From RHKX01 sp963743875 (lineage in GTDB: Bacteria > Actinomycetota > Thermoleophilia > Solirubrobacterales > 70-9): 64,000 bases of DNA. The stretch lies in the NCBI GenBank assembly GCA_963743875.1, contig CAVURM010000004.1, forward strand, positions 186,001 to 250,000, written 5' to 3'. This document shows positions 35,797 to 43,962 of the stretch, piece after piece. How positions within the stretch are numbered: the first letter of the stretch is position 1; each line of letters opens with the position of its first letter. Below the pieces are notes generated by a model. It searched no databases. It was not told the origin of the DNA and was given only the letters and a program-made list of their open reading frames with translations. The position numbers and the translations under genes are program-made.

Positions 35797-36842
35797 CCCG
35801 ACCCGAACACGTTGCCGTTCCCGAGGTCGTCGGGGTTGAAGATCTGCACGTCCCCGGAGTCGCGACCGACCACGACGACGTCGCCGGTCCGCTCGTCCAC
35901 GCCGACGCTGTTGGGCTGTCGCACGGTCGGATAACTCGCGACGATCTTGGGGGCCAGTTCACTCACCTCGAGCTCAACTACGCGGTTGCGCGCCGTTTGG
36001 GTCACCCAGAGGCGATTTCCCTTTCCGTCGACCGCGATCCCGTATGGGCTGCCGGGCAGGTTGGTCCGATCGAGCAGGCGGGGCTCGTTGCCTCCCTCGT
36101 AGACGAGGATCGCATCGCCGCCGGTGTCGGTGACGTAGAAGCGGTCTGTGCCGTCGTCGGGTCCCGCAACCACATGACTCGGCCCGGCGCCCCCGTCGAG
36201 CGTTGCGACCTGCTCGAGCGTGTCGGGATCGAGGAAGGCGATCTCGCGGGCCGCCACCGCCGCGACGGCGACGGTCGAACCCGAGGCGGCGATCCCGCCC
36301 GGTTGCTCCGGCGAGGGGAGCGTGACCTCCACAGCGTCGCCGTCGACGACGCTGATCGTGTCCCCGCCCTCGTCGCTGACGAAGATCCGGCCGTCCGCCG
36401 CCTGCGCCGCGTCATGGGGGAAGTCGCCGACGGCGACGCTCGATGTCCGGCCGCTCGGCAGCTCGATTCGCAGGAGCTCGTCGACGTACTCGATCGGTGC
36501 GAGCACCGGGCCGCCGGGTCCCGCGAGGGAGAGATGACGAGCCGGATCGGGGGTCGGGATGCGCTTGACCGTCTCGCCGGTCCCAACGTCGATCAGCTCG
36601 ATCCGGTTCGGGTCGCGGAACGAGATCGCCGCCAGGCCGCTCACGGGGTCGACCACCACCCCCTCGGCCTCGGAGCCGACCGTCCTGACCTCGCCGACCG
36701 GCTTCTCGGCAAGTGGGGGCGAGGCAATGGGTTCGGCCGGCGGCGGGTTCGTCTCCGCCGATCCACACCCGGCGACGACTGCAAGCAGACCAGCGAGTAG
36801 CCCAGCTCCCACCAACCGGACGATGTCAGGATTTCCGGCCAC
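35793..36842 (-). CDS. YncE/NHL-type beta-propeller lipoprotein
   Basis: A 349-residue exported protein with the lipobox LLAVVAGC. The rest consists of seven-blade-propeller-like repeats such as VVDPVSGLAAISFRDPNRIE, GRIFVSDEGGDTISVVDG and YVTDTGGDAILVYEGG. These resemble YncE and NHL-repeat proteins. A binding or scaffold role is likely. The start is GTG 36842, overlapping the preceding DUF2064 stop by 17 nt, and its own stop overlaps the oxidoreductase start. It may present a substrate or cofactor to that enzyme, which is inference from operon position only. Confidence 0.78.
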   Translation of the reverse strand: MAGNPDIVRLVGAGLLAGLLAVVAGCGSAETNPPPAEPIASPPLAEKPVGEVRTVGSEAEGVVVDPVSGLAAISFRDPNRIELIDVGTGETVKRIPTPDPARHLSLAGPGGPVLAPIEYVDELLRIELPSGRTSSVAVGDFPHDAAQAADGRIFVSDEGGDTISVVDGDAVEVTLPSPEQPGGIAASGSTVAVAAVAAREIAFLDPDTLEQVATLDGGAGPSHVVAGPDDGTDRFYVTDTGGDAILVYEGGNEPRLLDRTNLPGSPYGIAVDGKGNRLWVTQTARNRVVELEVSELAPKIVASYPTVRQPNSVGVDERTGDVVVVGRDSGDVQIFNPDDLGNGNVFGSG

Positions 36843-37572
36843 GCAACATCCGATCGTCCGAGGGAACCGGACGCGCAGCGGAGGATTCCCTCGTGGTTAT
36901 CTCGCGGAGCGCGGCGGCACAGCGCGTCCACGGGTTCACGGCGGAAACTGCTTGCGCGTCGTCGAGCGTGTCGACGTCGCGGAGCTGCTCGAGCTCGCGG
37001 AAGCGGAGGCCGAGGTCGTTGAGCCGTTCGCGCTGACGCTCGCCGGTGTCGTCGGCGCTCATCGGCACGTCCTCGAACACGGTGGGATTGCCCGTGCGGA
37101 GCCCGATCGCCCACCAGCCGCCGTCGGAGGCGGGGCCGAGGACGGCATCGACTTCCTCGGAGCAGAGCTCGGCGACCGAGGCCTCCAGCAGAGAGGCGGT
37201 GATCTGCGGAGTGTCCATCCCGACGAGCAGCGCCGGCGCGGCATCGGAATCCTCGAAGGCTCCGGCAAGGCGCTCGGCGAGGCCCCCGGGGCGCTGCGGC
37301 AGGATCTCGAACTCGCGACCCTCGACCTGCGGCAGCCAAACCGGGTCCTGGCCGGGCTCCCCGTCGAGGACGAGGACGCGGCGATCGGCGGGAGCCTCGG
37401 CAACCGCCCACAGCGTGTCGGCGAGGCAGGCCTCGGCGACGCGTGAGGCGCCCTCTTCACCGAGGTCGGGGATCAGGCGCGTCTTCGCAAGTCCCGGGAG
37501 GGGGGCTTTGGCGATCACGATCAAGGATACGTGCGCGGGGTCGAGATGGCTCACATCGCTCAACTTGCTCAT
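36826..37572 (-). CDS. DUF2064 (TIGR04282-type) glycosyl/nucleotidyltransferase
   Basis: The 248-residue protein has the family hallmarks IVIAKAPLPGLAKTRLIP, then LLVGMDTPQITASLLEAS and VLGPASDGGWWAIGLR. DUF2064 proteins have a GT-A/nucleotidyltransferase fold and are usually encoded beside a GT2 enzyme, as here. ATG 37572 overlaps the GT2 stop by 4 nt. The last ~25 residues (REITTRESSAARPVPSDDR) are encoded by a family C repeat (36859-36893), so the original stop may have been earlier and the repeat extended the frame. Confidence 0.8.
   Translation of the reverse strand: MSKLSDVSHLDPAHVSLIVIAKAPLPGLAKTRLIPDLGEEGASRVAEACLADTLWAVAEAPADRRVLVLDGEPGQDPVWLPQVEGREFEILPQRPGGLAERLAGAFEDSDAAPALLVGMDTPQITASLLEASVAELCSEEVDAVLGPASDGGWWAIGLRTGNPTVFEDVPMSADDTGERQRERLNDLGLRFRELEQLRDVDTLDDAQAVSAVNPWTRCAAALREITTRESSAARPVPSDDRMLRGRKS
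36859..36893. repeat. REP-like hairpin, family C copy 1
   Basis: Stem CGAGGGAA (36859-36866) with TTCCCTCG (36886-36893) encloses the 19-nt loop CCGGACGCGCAGCGGAGGA. The same loop with different but still complementary stems occurs at 38221-38253 and 49814-49850. It overlaps the 3' end of the DUF2064 gene. Confidence 0.6.
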
Positions 37573-38228
37573 TTGGCCCGCATGGCCTTCGTCATGTCGC
37601 CGATCGTGCGGGCGGTCCCGCGGACGGTGCCGGTCACCTTCGAGCGGCCCTCGCGCTTCCGGTAGGAGACGGGGACCTCCTCGATCCGCCAATCGGCGTC
37701 GGCGGCCCGCAGCACCATCTCCAGCGGCCAGCCGAAGCGGCGATCGACCAGACCGAGCGCGATCAGTGGCTCACGGCGGGCCGCTCGCATCGGCCCGATG
37801 TCGGTCAGCCTCCCGGCGCGTCTGCGAATCATCAACGCGAGCGCCCGGTTGGCGATTCGCGCGTGAACCGGCCACGCTCCCGCCTCGGCGATCCGGGTTC
37901 CGAGTACCAGATCGGCGTCGCCGGCTGCGACGGGACCGCTCACCCGGTCGAGCTCCGCCGGATCGAGCGAGCCGTCGCAGTCCATGAAGCAGACGATCTC
38001 GGAAGTCGCCGCGGCGAGGCCGGCGAAGCAGGCGGCGCCGAAGCCCCGCCGCGGCTCGCGGACGACCAGGGCTCCGAGTTCGGCCGCGATTGCATCCGAT
38101 CCGTCGCTGGATCCGTTGTCGACCACGATGGGCCGATACCCCTCAGGAAACGCGCCGAGCACGGCTGGAATCGCAGCCACCTCGTCAAGCACCGGCAGGA
38201 CGACGTCGACCGATTCCTCCGGGGAGAT
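37569..38228 (-). CDS. family 2 glycosyltransferase
   Basis: A cytosolic GT2 enzyme with VDVVLPVLDEVAAIPAVL at the N terminus, VVDNGSSDGSDAIA for nucleotide binding, and the metal-binding CFMDCDGSLDP. It also has RRFGWPLEMVLRA, typical of polyprenyl-phosphate or lipid-linked sugar transferases. There is no membrane anchor. The start is unclear: no ATG, GTG or TTG precedes the first conserved strand in frame, and the upstream DNA is a family C repeat. I therefore place it at an in-frame ATC near 38228 as a placeholder. It heads the operon running down to 33826. Confidence 0.78.
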   Translation of the reverse strand: MSPEESVDVVLPVLDEVAAIPAVLGAFPEGYRPIVVDNGSSDGSDAIAAELGALVVREPRRGFGAACFAGLAAATSEIVCFMDCDGSLDPAELDRVSGPVAAGDADLVLGTRIAEAGAWPVHARIANRALALMIRRRAGRLTDIGPMRAARREPLIALGLVDRRFGWPLEMVLRAADADWRIEEVPVSYRKREGRSKVTGTVRGTARTIGDMTKAMRAK

Positions 38229-38253
38229 CCTCCGCTTCGCGTCCGGTCTCCCC
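38221..38253. repeat. REP-like hairpin, family C copy 3 (inverted)
   Basis: GGGGAGA (38221-38227) pairs with TCTCCCC (38247-38253). The loop is the reverse complement of the copy 1 loop with one mismatch. The flank CCATCGTC is also shared. It lies between the divergent GT2 and membrane-protein genes and overlaps both possible starts. Confidence 0.6.
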
Positions 38254-38300
38254 CGACGATGGGGTGCTGCTTGACGGGAGATCCTGAGATCGTACGGCGG

Positions 38301-39587
38301 GTGGGAGAGAAGTCCGGGACCCGAACCGCCATTGCCCTGACGGTCGTCGGGGTGTTGACGGTTGCCTTCGGGCTCATCTACCAGGGCGCCGGTGGCAACC
38401 TCGGCACCTCGCTGCCGCCGTTCTTCGCCTTCTGGGATCCGCATGTGGATACCTACGCGCTGATCGGCCTTCCGGTTCTCCTGATCTCGGCCGCGGCCTC
38501 CGTGCCGCTGCTGCGAGGCCGAGGCGGGGTCGTGACGTTCCTTCTCGGTGCATTCGCGATCGCGCTGGGGGCGCGGCTTGGGCTGTCGCTGATCCGCGAC
38601 GGGGTGGACGGCTGGTACGCGGTATTCGGCAGCGACCCCGAGGCCGGCAACGAGTACCTGCCGGTACTGGCGGCGGTCGACTCGCTCGGCTTGACGGCCT
38701 TCCTCGACCGGTTCGCCGAGCTCTCGCCGACCCTGCCGATCCATCCCTCGGCCCATCCACCGGGGATCCTGGTCCTCCTCGACCTGACCGGGATCGACGG
38801 CGCGAGGGCGTTCGCGGCGCTCGTGATCGCCGTCGGCACGGCCACGGTGCCGCTGACCTACGCGCTCGCCCGGCGGGTCGGGATGGAGGAGGACCGCTCG
38901 CGGGCGGCGGCGATGCTGATCGCCTTCTCCCCCGCCGCGCTGCTCTACGGGGTGCTTTCGACCGATGCTATGTTCGCGACGCTCGGCCTGGTTGCCGCCT
39001 GTCTGCTGGTCGGTTCCGGGTACCTGTCCTGGCTCGCCGGCTCGGTCGCGCTCGCCGTCGCCTCGTTCTTCTCGTGGGCGCTGCTCGCTATCGGGGCGTT
39101 TGCCGCGATCTTCCAGCTGCTCCGCCGCGGCGTCGGTTCGGCCTTCGGGATGGCCCTGGTCGCCGGCGGCGTGCTCGTCGCCTTCTACCTGGCCCTCTAC
39201 GGCGCCTACGGTTTCGATCCGATCGGCTCGGTCAGGGCGGCGGGGGAGGCCTACGATCTCGGCATCTCCAACGCGCGCCCCTATCTCTTCTGGCTCTTCG
39301 GATCACCGGTCGCCTTCGCGGTTGCCCTCGGCATTCCGACGGCGTGGTTCGCGGCGCGGGCGCTCGGCAGCGGCAACGAGGTGGCGATCGGGCTGGCCGC
39401 GATCATCGTCGTCTCGGTCGTGATCGGGCTGACGAAGGCCGAGACGGAGCGCATCTGGCTGTTCATGGGCCCGCTTGCCGCGGTCGCCGCCGCGACGCTC
39501 GTCCCCGTCAGGCGGATGCCGGCGATCTGCGGTCTGCTGATCGCCCAGGCGCTCGCCTCCCAGATCCTCCTGGACACGATCTGGTGA
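38301..39587 (+). CDS. GT-C-like multi-pass membrane protein
   Basis: From GTG 38301 (MGEKSGTRTA) the protein has 428 residues and about 11 membrane helices. An early lumenal loop contains WDPHVDTYAL, and a later HPSAHPPGILVLLDL loop is rich in His and Pro. These features are typical of dolichol/polyprenol-phosphate-sugar-dependent GT-C enzymes, although no family is certain. ATG 38259 is an alternative start inside the repeat. The stop overlaps the epimerase GTG (GTGA), so it probably works with the sugar nucleotide made next door. Confidence 0.65.
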   Translation: MGEKSGTRTAIALTVVGVLTVAFGLIYQGAGGNLGTSLPPFFAFWDPHVDTYALIGLPVLLISAAASVPLLRGRGGVVTFLLGAFAIALGARLGLSLIRDGVDGWYAVFGSDPEAGNEYLPVLAAVDSLGLTAFLDRFAELSPTLPIHPSAHPPGILVLLDLTGIDGARAFAALVIAVGTATVPLTYALARRVGMEEDRSRAAAMLIAFSPAALLYGVLSTDAMFATLGLVAACLLVGSGYLSWLAGSVALAVASFFSWALLAIGAFAAIFQLLRRGVGSAFGMALVAGGVLVAFYLALYGAYGFDPIGSVRAAGEAYDLGISNARPYLFWLFGSPVAFAVALGIPTAWFAARALGSGNEVAIGLAAIIVVSVVIGLTKAETERIWLFMGPLAAVAAATLVPVRRMPAICGLLIAQALASQILLDTIW

Positions 39588-40702
39588 GCCGCGCACTCGT
39601 CACCGGCGGCGCCGGCTTCATCGGCTCCCACCTCGTCGACGCCCTGCTGGCGAACGGCGAGGAGGTGCGCATCCTCGACAACCTCGATCCGCTCGCCCAT
39701 CCGAGCGGCGAGCCGCCCGAGCACCTCGATCCCGCCGCCGAGCTGCTCGTCGGCGATCTCCGCGACGCTGACGATGTCGCCGCTGCCCTCGACGGCGTCG
39801 ACCGGGTCTTCCACCTGGGAGGCATCGTCGGCAACGGCGAATCGATGGTCAACGTCCGCAGGGCGATCGACTCCAATCCGGGCGGCACCGCCACGTTGCT
39901 CGAGGCCGTGATCGCCCGGCGGGAGCAGATCCGTCGCGTCGTCGTCGCCTCCTCGATGGTGGTCTACGGCGAGGGGGCGTATCGATGCCCTGACCACGGC
40001 GTCGTGATGCCCGGCGTCCGCCCGGTCGCTCAGCTTCGAGAGCGCCGCTGGGAGCCCCTCTGCCCTCAGTGCGGTCTCCCGACCGAGCCGGTGCCTCTGA
40101 CCGAGGACAAGCCGCTTCAGCCGATCAGCGTCTACGGGATCAGCAAGCGCGACACCGAGGAGTTGGCTCTCGTCCTCGGCGAGGCCTACGGATTCGAGGC
40201 CGTCGCGCTCCGCTACCTGAACGTCTACGGGCCGCGTCAGGCGCTCGCCAATCCCTATACCGGGGTCGCGGCGATCTTCTCGTCCCGCCTGCTCGGCGGC
40301 AACCAGCCTCGTGTCTTCGAGGACGGCAACCAGATCCGCGACCTCGTGCACGTCTCCGACATCGTCGCCGCCACCCGCGCCGCCATGGACGCCCCCGAAG
40401 CTCCCGGTCGTGCCTTCAACGTCGCCACCGGCCGGAGGATCGCGATCGCCGAGCTCGCCTCCCAGCTCTGCACCCTCCTCGCTCCCGAACTCGAGCCCGA
40501 GATCACCGGCGAGTTCCGGGCCGGCGACATCCGTCACTGCTTCGCCGACACCACTCTGGCGGGGGACCTGCTCGGCTTCGAGGCCCGGACGAATTTGGAG
40601 GACGGCCTCCCGGAGCTGGTCGAGTGGGTGGCGCGGCAGTCGGTGACGGAATCCGGTGACGACGCCCTGGAGAAGCTCCGGAAGGCGGGGCTGGTGGGGT
40701 AG
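39584..40702 (+). CDS. NAD-dependent epimerase/dehydratase with Cys-rich insert
   Basis: A 372-residue extended short-chain dehydrogenase. The NAD-binding loop is VTGGAGFIGSHLVD. The catalytic Ser/Tyr/Lys are in ASSMVVYGEG and SVYGISKRD, and LRYLNVYGPRQ and the GNQIRDLVHVSD substrate segments are intact. Between the catalytic Ser and Tyr there is an extra loop with two cysteine pairs or Cys/His groups (RCPDHG and LCPQCG) that looks like a small zinc ribbon. It probably interconverts a nucleotide sugar used by the coupled membrane glycosyltransferase. Confidence 0.87.
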   Translation: MSRALVTGGAGFIGSHLVDALLANGEEVRILDNLDPLAHPSGEPPEHLDPAAELLVGDLRDADDVAAALDGVDRVFHLGGIVGNGESMVNVRRAIDSNPGGTATLLEAVIARREQIRRVVVASSMVVYGEGAYRCPDHGVVMPGVRPVAQLRERRWEPLCPQCGLPTEPVPLTEDKPLQPISVYGISKRDTEELALVLGEAYGFEAVALRYLNVYGPRQALANPYTGVAAIFSSRLLGGNQPRVFEDGNQIRDLVHVSDIVAATRAAMDAPEAPGRAFNVATGRRIAIAELASQLCTLLAPELEPEITGEFRAGDIRHCFADTTLAGDLLGFEARTNLEDGLPELVEWVARQSVTESGDDALEKLRKAGLVG

Positions 40703-40730
40703 GTGTGGGCCCCTGCGAGGGGTGGAGGTG

Positions 40731-41030
40731 GGTGTGGCCTGCCGAGGGACTCGCCGGCCGATGAGAGCTTGATGGGCTGGGGAAGGGGAGGATTAGGGAG
40801 GTTGGTCACCGTTCACCCGCCTGCCGAGGGGCCTTGCTTAGGACGTGGGTCGTCTTGAGCGTGCCAGGGGGGCTCAAAACGACCCACCCCTCCCATCGGG
40901 AGCGTTCCCGGGTCGGTGCTCGAAACGCTGATCCGCGGGTGGCGCGGGCGTGGGTCGACACCCGAGCGTCAGCGAGCGGTGCGGCCCACTCCGCGACAGG
41001 ACCCGCGGTCGACGACTTCCGCCGGGAAGG
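40731..41030 (+). repeat. intergenic repeat family A, full copy
   Basis: This fills the 336-nt convergent gap between the epimerase and the 89-residue hypothetical gene, which has no coding feature. Blocks in order: GTGTGGCCTGCCGAGG at 40733, GATGAGAG, GGCTGGGGAAGGGGAGG and CACCGTTCACCCGCCTGCC at 40807. Then comes a hairpin GTGGGTCGT-C-TTGAGC with GCTCAA-A-ACGACCCAC (40845-40887). A 3' block starts at GCTGATCCGCGG 40927. The same order occurs at 51830, and the first four blocks at 49547. Confidence 0.7.
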
Positions 41031-41038
41031 CCTGAGGG

Positions 41039-41308
41039 CTAACTCAAGCCCTGGCGGGCTTCCGAGACCAGGGTCACGGCCTCGGGGAAGATCATCCGGA
41101 TGACGTCGCGGACCTGGGTGGCCTGCTCGTCGGGGGATCCGGTGAGCTCGATCTGGCCGATCGCGGCGACGGTCATCGTGACCGCAAGCTGGATGGCGGT
41201 GTCGGCGAAGGCGACCTTCTGGGCTCCCTGCATCGATTCAGCGAGCTCGCCGAGGCGGGCCTGCAGATCGTCGGGATCGCCGAACATTCCGAATCCACCA
41301 GCTTCCAT
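41039..41308 (-). CDS. hypothetical protein, 89 residues
   Basis: A small acidic helical protein (MEAGGFGMFGDPDDLQARLG, ending EARQGLS) with an amphipathic stretch QKVAFADTAIQLAVTMTVAAI that could be a membrane-associated helix. It is not a family I recognise. ATG 41308 has TATTGT ending 7 nt upstream (41316-41321), the leaderless arrangement, which supports it as a real gene. Its stop directly abuts the family A repeat. Confidence 0.55.
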   Translation of the reverse strand: MEAGGFGMFGDPDDLQARLGELAESMQGAQKVAFADTAIQLAVTMTVAAIGQIELTGSPDEQATQVRDVIRMIFPEAVTLVSEARQGLS

Positions 41309-41342
41309 GGTCCGAACAATAGGCGCTCGGGAGCGTCGGCTC

Positions 41343-42011
41343 TCAGCTCGGTTCTGCGGAGGGCGCTCGGCCGGGGATCGGTTCGGCGCTTGCCGTCAAT
41401 ACCCCGCCGCGAGCGAACACGGTCGCCAGCAGCTCCAGCGGTAGGGCCGCCATTGCCGCCGGGATGGCGACGAGGGCGCTGACGACCCAGTCGAGCCCGT
41501 AGAGGAAGCGATCCCTCCCGGTCTCCGGCTTCGGGAATCGGCCCGCCCTGGCGTTGCGGACGAAGTTGTCCCGGTAGGTGAAGGCATTGACCATCGTCTG
41601 CCACATCAGCTTGAAGGCGCGGTTGCGGAAGGGGGTCCCGCTGTCGACGACCTCGAGGCCCTGTTTGGCGAGCAGCAGACGGAGGGCCTCGGGCGTCAGA
41701 TGCAGCCGCCGCAGCTCCGGCTCGAGTCCGGCCCACTGGGAGCCGCCGAGGCTGCCCTGGAAGCTCCTGCGGTTGGGAGCGACGATCTCGACCCGGCCGC
41801 TCTCGTTGCGCTCGATCAGTTGGTGGATCTCCGACTCTGCATCGGGCGGCTCGCGGCGTCGTGTGACCGCGAGGCCGCAGTTCTCGCAGCGATCGAGCAC
41901 GATCCGCTTGCCGCGCGCCAGCGGGTCGTGAGCCGCGGTCCACCCAAACAGCGTTGCGCCGCACGCCGGACAGGGGTAGTGGGCGTCCTTCTGACGGTGA
42001 GTTTCAGCCAT
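41343..42011 (-). CDS. zinc-ribbon protein with methyltransferase-like C-terminal part
   Basis: The 222-residue protein begins with a zinc ribbon (YPCPACGA and DRCENCGLAV). It continues with a region like the distal part of class I methyltransferases (LEPELRRLHLTPEALRLLL, KQGLEVVDSG). It ends with a hydrophobic helix pair (LDWVVSALVAIPAAMAALPL). The SAM-binding Rossmann core (GxGxG) that normally lies between is absent, so methyl transfer is unlikely. Its start overlaps the end of the saccharopine-dehydrogenase-like gene by 8 nt, so the two are coupled. Confidence 0.55.
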   Translation of the reverse strand: MAETHRQKDAHYPCPACGATLFGWTAAHDPLARGKRIVLDRCENCGLAVTRRREPPDAESEIHQLIERNESGRVEIVAPNRRSFQGSLGGSQWAGLEPELRRLHLTPEALRLLLAKQGLEVVDSGTPFRNRAFKLMWQTMVNAFTYRDNFVRNARAGRFPKPETGRDRFLYGLDWVVSALVAIPAAMAALPLELLATVFARGGVLTASAEPIPGRAPSAEPS

Positions 42012-43152
42012 CTCCGGACCCTGCCCCGGCCGGCTCGATGTCGGTGGAGATTCCGTGGGGGCCGAGGGCCGCGAGGAACTCGCCCGGATCGAAGGCCTCC
42101 GACGGAGCGAGGCCGCCGCGTCGATCGAAGCCCGGGGCGGTCATGCGAGCCGCTCCCTCAGCCAGGATCGTGGCGGTGATCCCGTAGACGTCGCTGCCGC
42201 GAAGGACGCCCCGGCGACGGGTTCCGGCCGCCGTTCTCGCCTCGCAGGTGAGCGTGTAGGTTGCGGTCGCTCTCGCCCCTTCGCCGGGACCCTCCGGAAG
42301 GCGGGCGATCAGCTTGCCGAGGAGTCCTCGAAGCGGGGTGCCCATGGCGTATCCGCTCCCCGTCATCAGCGGCGCCGCCAGCGGCCCGAGCTGTACCCCG
42401 AGCAGCCCTCGCAGGTCGATCACCGACCGCACCGTCTCCACGTCCACATGCTTGGGAACCGTGATCTGCTCTCCCGAGGGGTAACGGCCCACCCGCTGGT
42501 CGCCGATCGGCTGCGGAAAGGAGAAGCGTCCACGGCCGGCCTTCAGCGAGGATTGCTCATAGCGCCCGTTCCTCCACTCAACGTCGCCGCCCTTGATCAT
42601 CTCGAGGGCCGAGAGCGCGGTCCCACGGGTAACTCCGAGGTCCTCGACGTGATAGGCGATCGTCAGCTCCTCGATCCGACCGAGGCCGTCCGCGGTGAGC
42701 GCCGCGAGCATGTCGCCCGGCACGTAGTCGAAGCCGAAGCCGCTGACCAGCGCGGCTCCGGAGTCGGCGGCGATCGCTCCCCAGCGATCGAAGGAGTCGC
42801 GGATGAAGGGCTGCTCGCCGGTGGTGTCGAGGTAGTGGGTGCCCGCTCTCGCCGCGGCCTCGATCACCGGGGCACCATGCAGGGTGAACGGACCCGCACA
42901 GGCGATCACGACCGCCGCCGGCTCGATCAGTTCGCGCAGGCCGGCGGCGTCGTTCAGGGCAACGGCAGCGACCCCGACCGTCGCGTCCTGCCTGAGGCCG
43001 GCTGCCACCGCCTCGAGCTTGGGGCGGGAGCGGCCGGCGAGAACGATCGGCACGCCGCGCGAGTGGAGCTCGGCCGCGGCCAGCTTGCCGGTGTAGCCGC
43101 TCGCGCCGTAGATAACGACTTCCTTCGCCCCGATGGGCGTCTGCTCGGTCAC
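42004..43152 (-). CDS. saccharopine dehydrogenase family / trans-acting enoyl-reductase-like protein
   Basis: A 382-residue NAD(P)-binding protein with VVIYGASGYTGKLAAAEL at the N terminus, VVIACAGPFTLHG, and AGTHYLDTTGEQPFIRD. It shows FGFDYVPGDMLAA further on. This is the pattern of saccharopine-dehydrogenase-like proteins including mycobacterial trans-acting enoyl reductases of lipid synthesis. I favour the GTG start at 43152 (MTEQTPIGAK) because TAGCAT lies 7 nt upstream. An ATG at 43182 is in frame but overlaps that box. The substrate is unknown. Confidence 0.8.
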   Translation of the reverse strand: MTEQTPIGAKEVVIYGASGYTGKLAAAELHSRGVPIVLAGRSRPKLEAVAAGLRQDATVGVAAVALNDAAGLRELIEPAAVVIACAGPFTLHGAPVIEAAARAGTHYLDTTGEQPFIRDSFDRWGAIAADSGAALVSGFGFDYVPGDMLAALTADGLGRIEELTIAYHVEDLGVTRGTALSALEMIKGGDVEWRNGRYEQSSLKAGRGRFSFPQPIGDQRVGRYPSGEQITVPKHVDVETVRSVIDLRGLLGVQLGPLAAPLMTGSGYAMGTPLRGLLGKLIARLPEGPGEGARATATYTLTCEARTAAGTRRRGVLRGSDVYGITATILAEGAARMTAPGFDRRGGLAPSEAFDPGEFLAALGPHGISTDIEPAGAGSGDG

Positions 43153-43207
43153 CGCCCCAATGCTATTGAGGAGCCGAGGCATTAACTTGAACCGGACAGT
43201 GGCTCAC

Positions 43208-43444
43208 ATGACCCCCGGACAGATCGCGGCCCGCGATCGGATCGAAGCGCTGATCGGCCTTGCCGCCCCGCTTCTCGACGTCGTCCTCGGGGTCGGCGAT
43301 CGGATCAGCCGGATCGTCGAGCCCGGCGACAACGAGTACTACCCGATCCGCGCGGGTGGGCCCGTCGCATTGCCCGGGGAGCCGGGCTACGAAGAGGAGG
43401 CCGGGTTCCTGCCCCCGGCCGACCCCCCGCTCGAATCGTCGTAG
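43208..43444 (+). CDS. hypothetical protein, 78 residues
   Basis: A short protein starting MTPGQIAARDRIEALIGLAA with one amphipathic helix (PLLDVVLGVGDRISRIV). It ends in an acidic, Pro-rich tail (ADPPLESS). The middle EPGDNEYYPIRAGG looks structured. A GTG at 43199 is an alternative start and would have TAACTT about 10 nt upstream. The 3' end overlaps the convergent peptide deformylase gene by 58 nt. No family is recognised. Confidence 0.5.
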   Translation: MTPGQIAARDRIEALIGLAAPLLDVVLGVGDRISRIVEPGDNEYYPIRAGGPVALPGEPGYEEEAGFLPPADPPLESS

Positions 43445-43917
43445 CGCTCACGCCGGAACACGTCATCGACGAGCGAGGCGACGCGGTCGAGGAAGAGAAT
43501 TCCGTCGAGGTGATCGATCTCGTGCTGGAGGCAGCGGGCCTCGAATCCCTCGCTCTCGACCGTCCCGTCGGCATGCTCCACCCGGATCGCGACAGCCCGG
43601 CGGACGTTGGCCGTGAGGTCGGGAATCGACAGACATCCCTCCCTGCCCACCTCGGCCCCCGCCCGGGCGACGATCCGGGGGTTGACCAGGACGAGGCGGC
43701 CGTTGTTGGCCGACGCCTTCCGGTGGGCGGACACGTCGACGACGATCACCCGGGTGAGCTCGCCGACTTGCGGGGCGGCGAGGCCGACGCAGTGGCCGAG
43801 TTCGTCCATCGTGTCGAGCAGGTCGGCGCCGACGCGCTCCGCATCCTCCGGCTGAGCCGGGGCGGCGACCTGCTTCAGCCTCGAATCGGGATAGAGCAGG
43901 ACTCTGCGTGGGGGCAT
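43387..43917 (-). CDS. def: peptide deformylase
   Basis: Def removes the formyl group from nascent proteins. The 176-residue protein has all three motifs: GLAAPQVGE (motif 1), EGCLSIPDL (motif 2, with the metal Cys) and QHEIDHLDGILF (motif 3, HExxH-type with both His ligands). The C terminus extends past the catalytic core as in other actinobacterial type 1 enzymes. No fmt gene is adjacent. Confidence 0.95.
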   Translation of the reverse strand: MPPRRVLLYPDSRLKQVAAPAQPEDAERVGADLLDTMDELGHCVGLAAPQVGELTRVIVVDVSAHRKASANNGRLVLVNPRIVARAGAEVGREGCLSIPDLTANVRRAVAIRVEHADGTVESEGFEARCLQHEIDHLDGILFLDRVASLVDDVFRRERYDDSSGGSAGGRNPASSS

Positions 43918-43962
43918 CAGAGCGCCTCTTCCGGACCGAAAACCAGGGCGACGACGGCCTGG

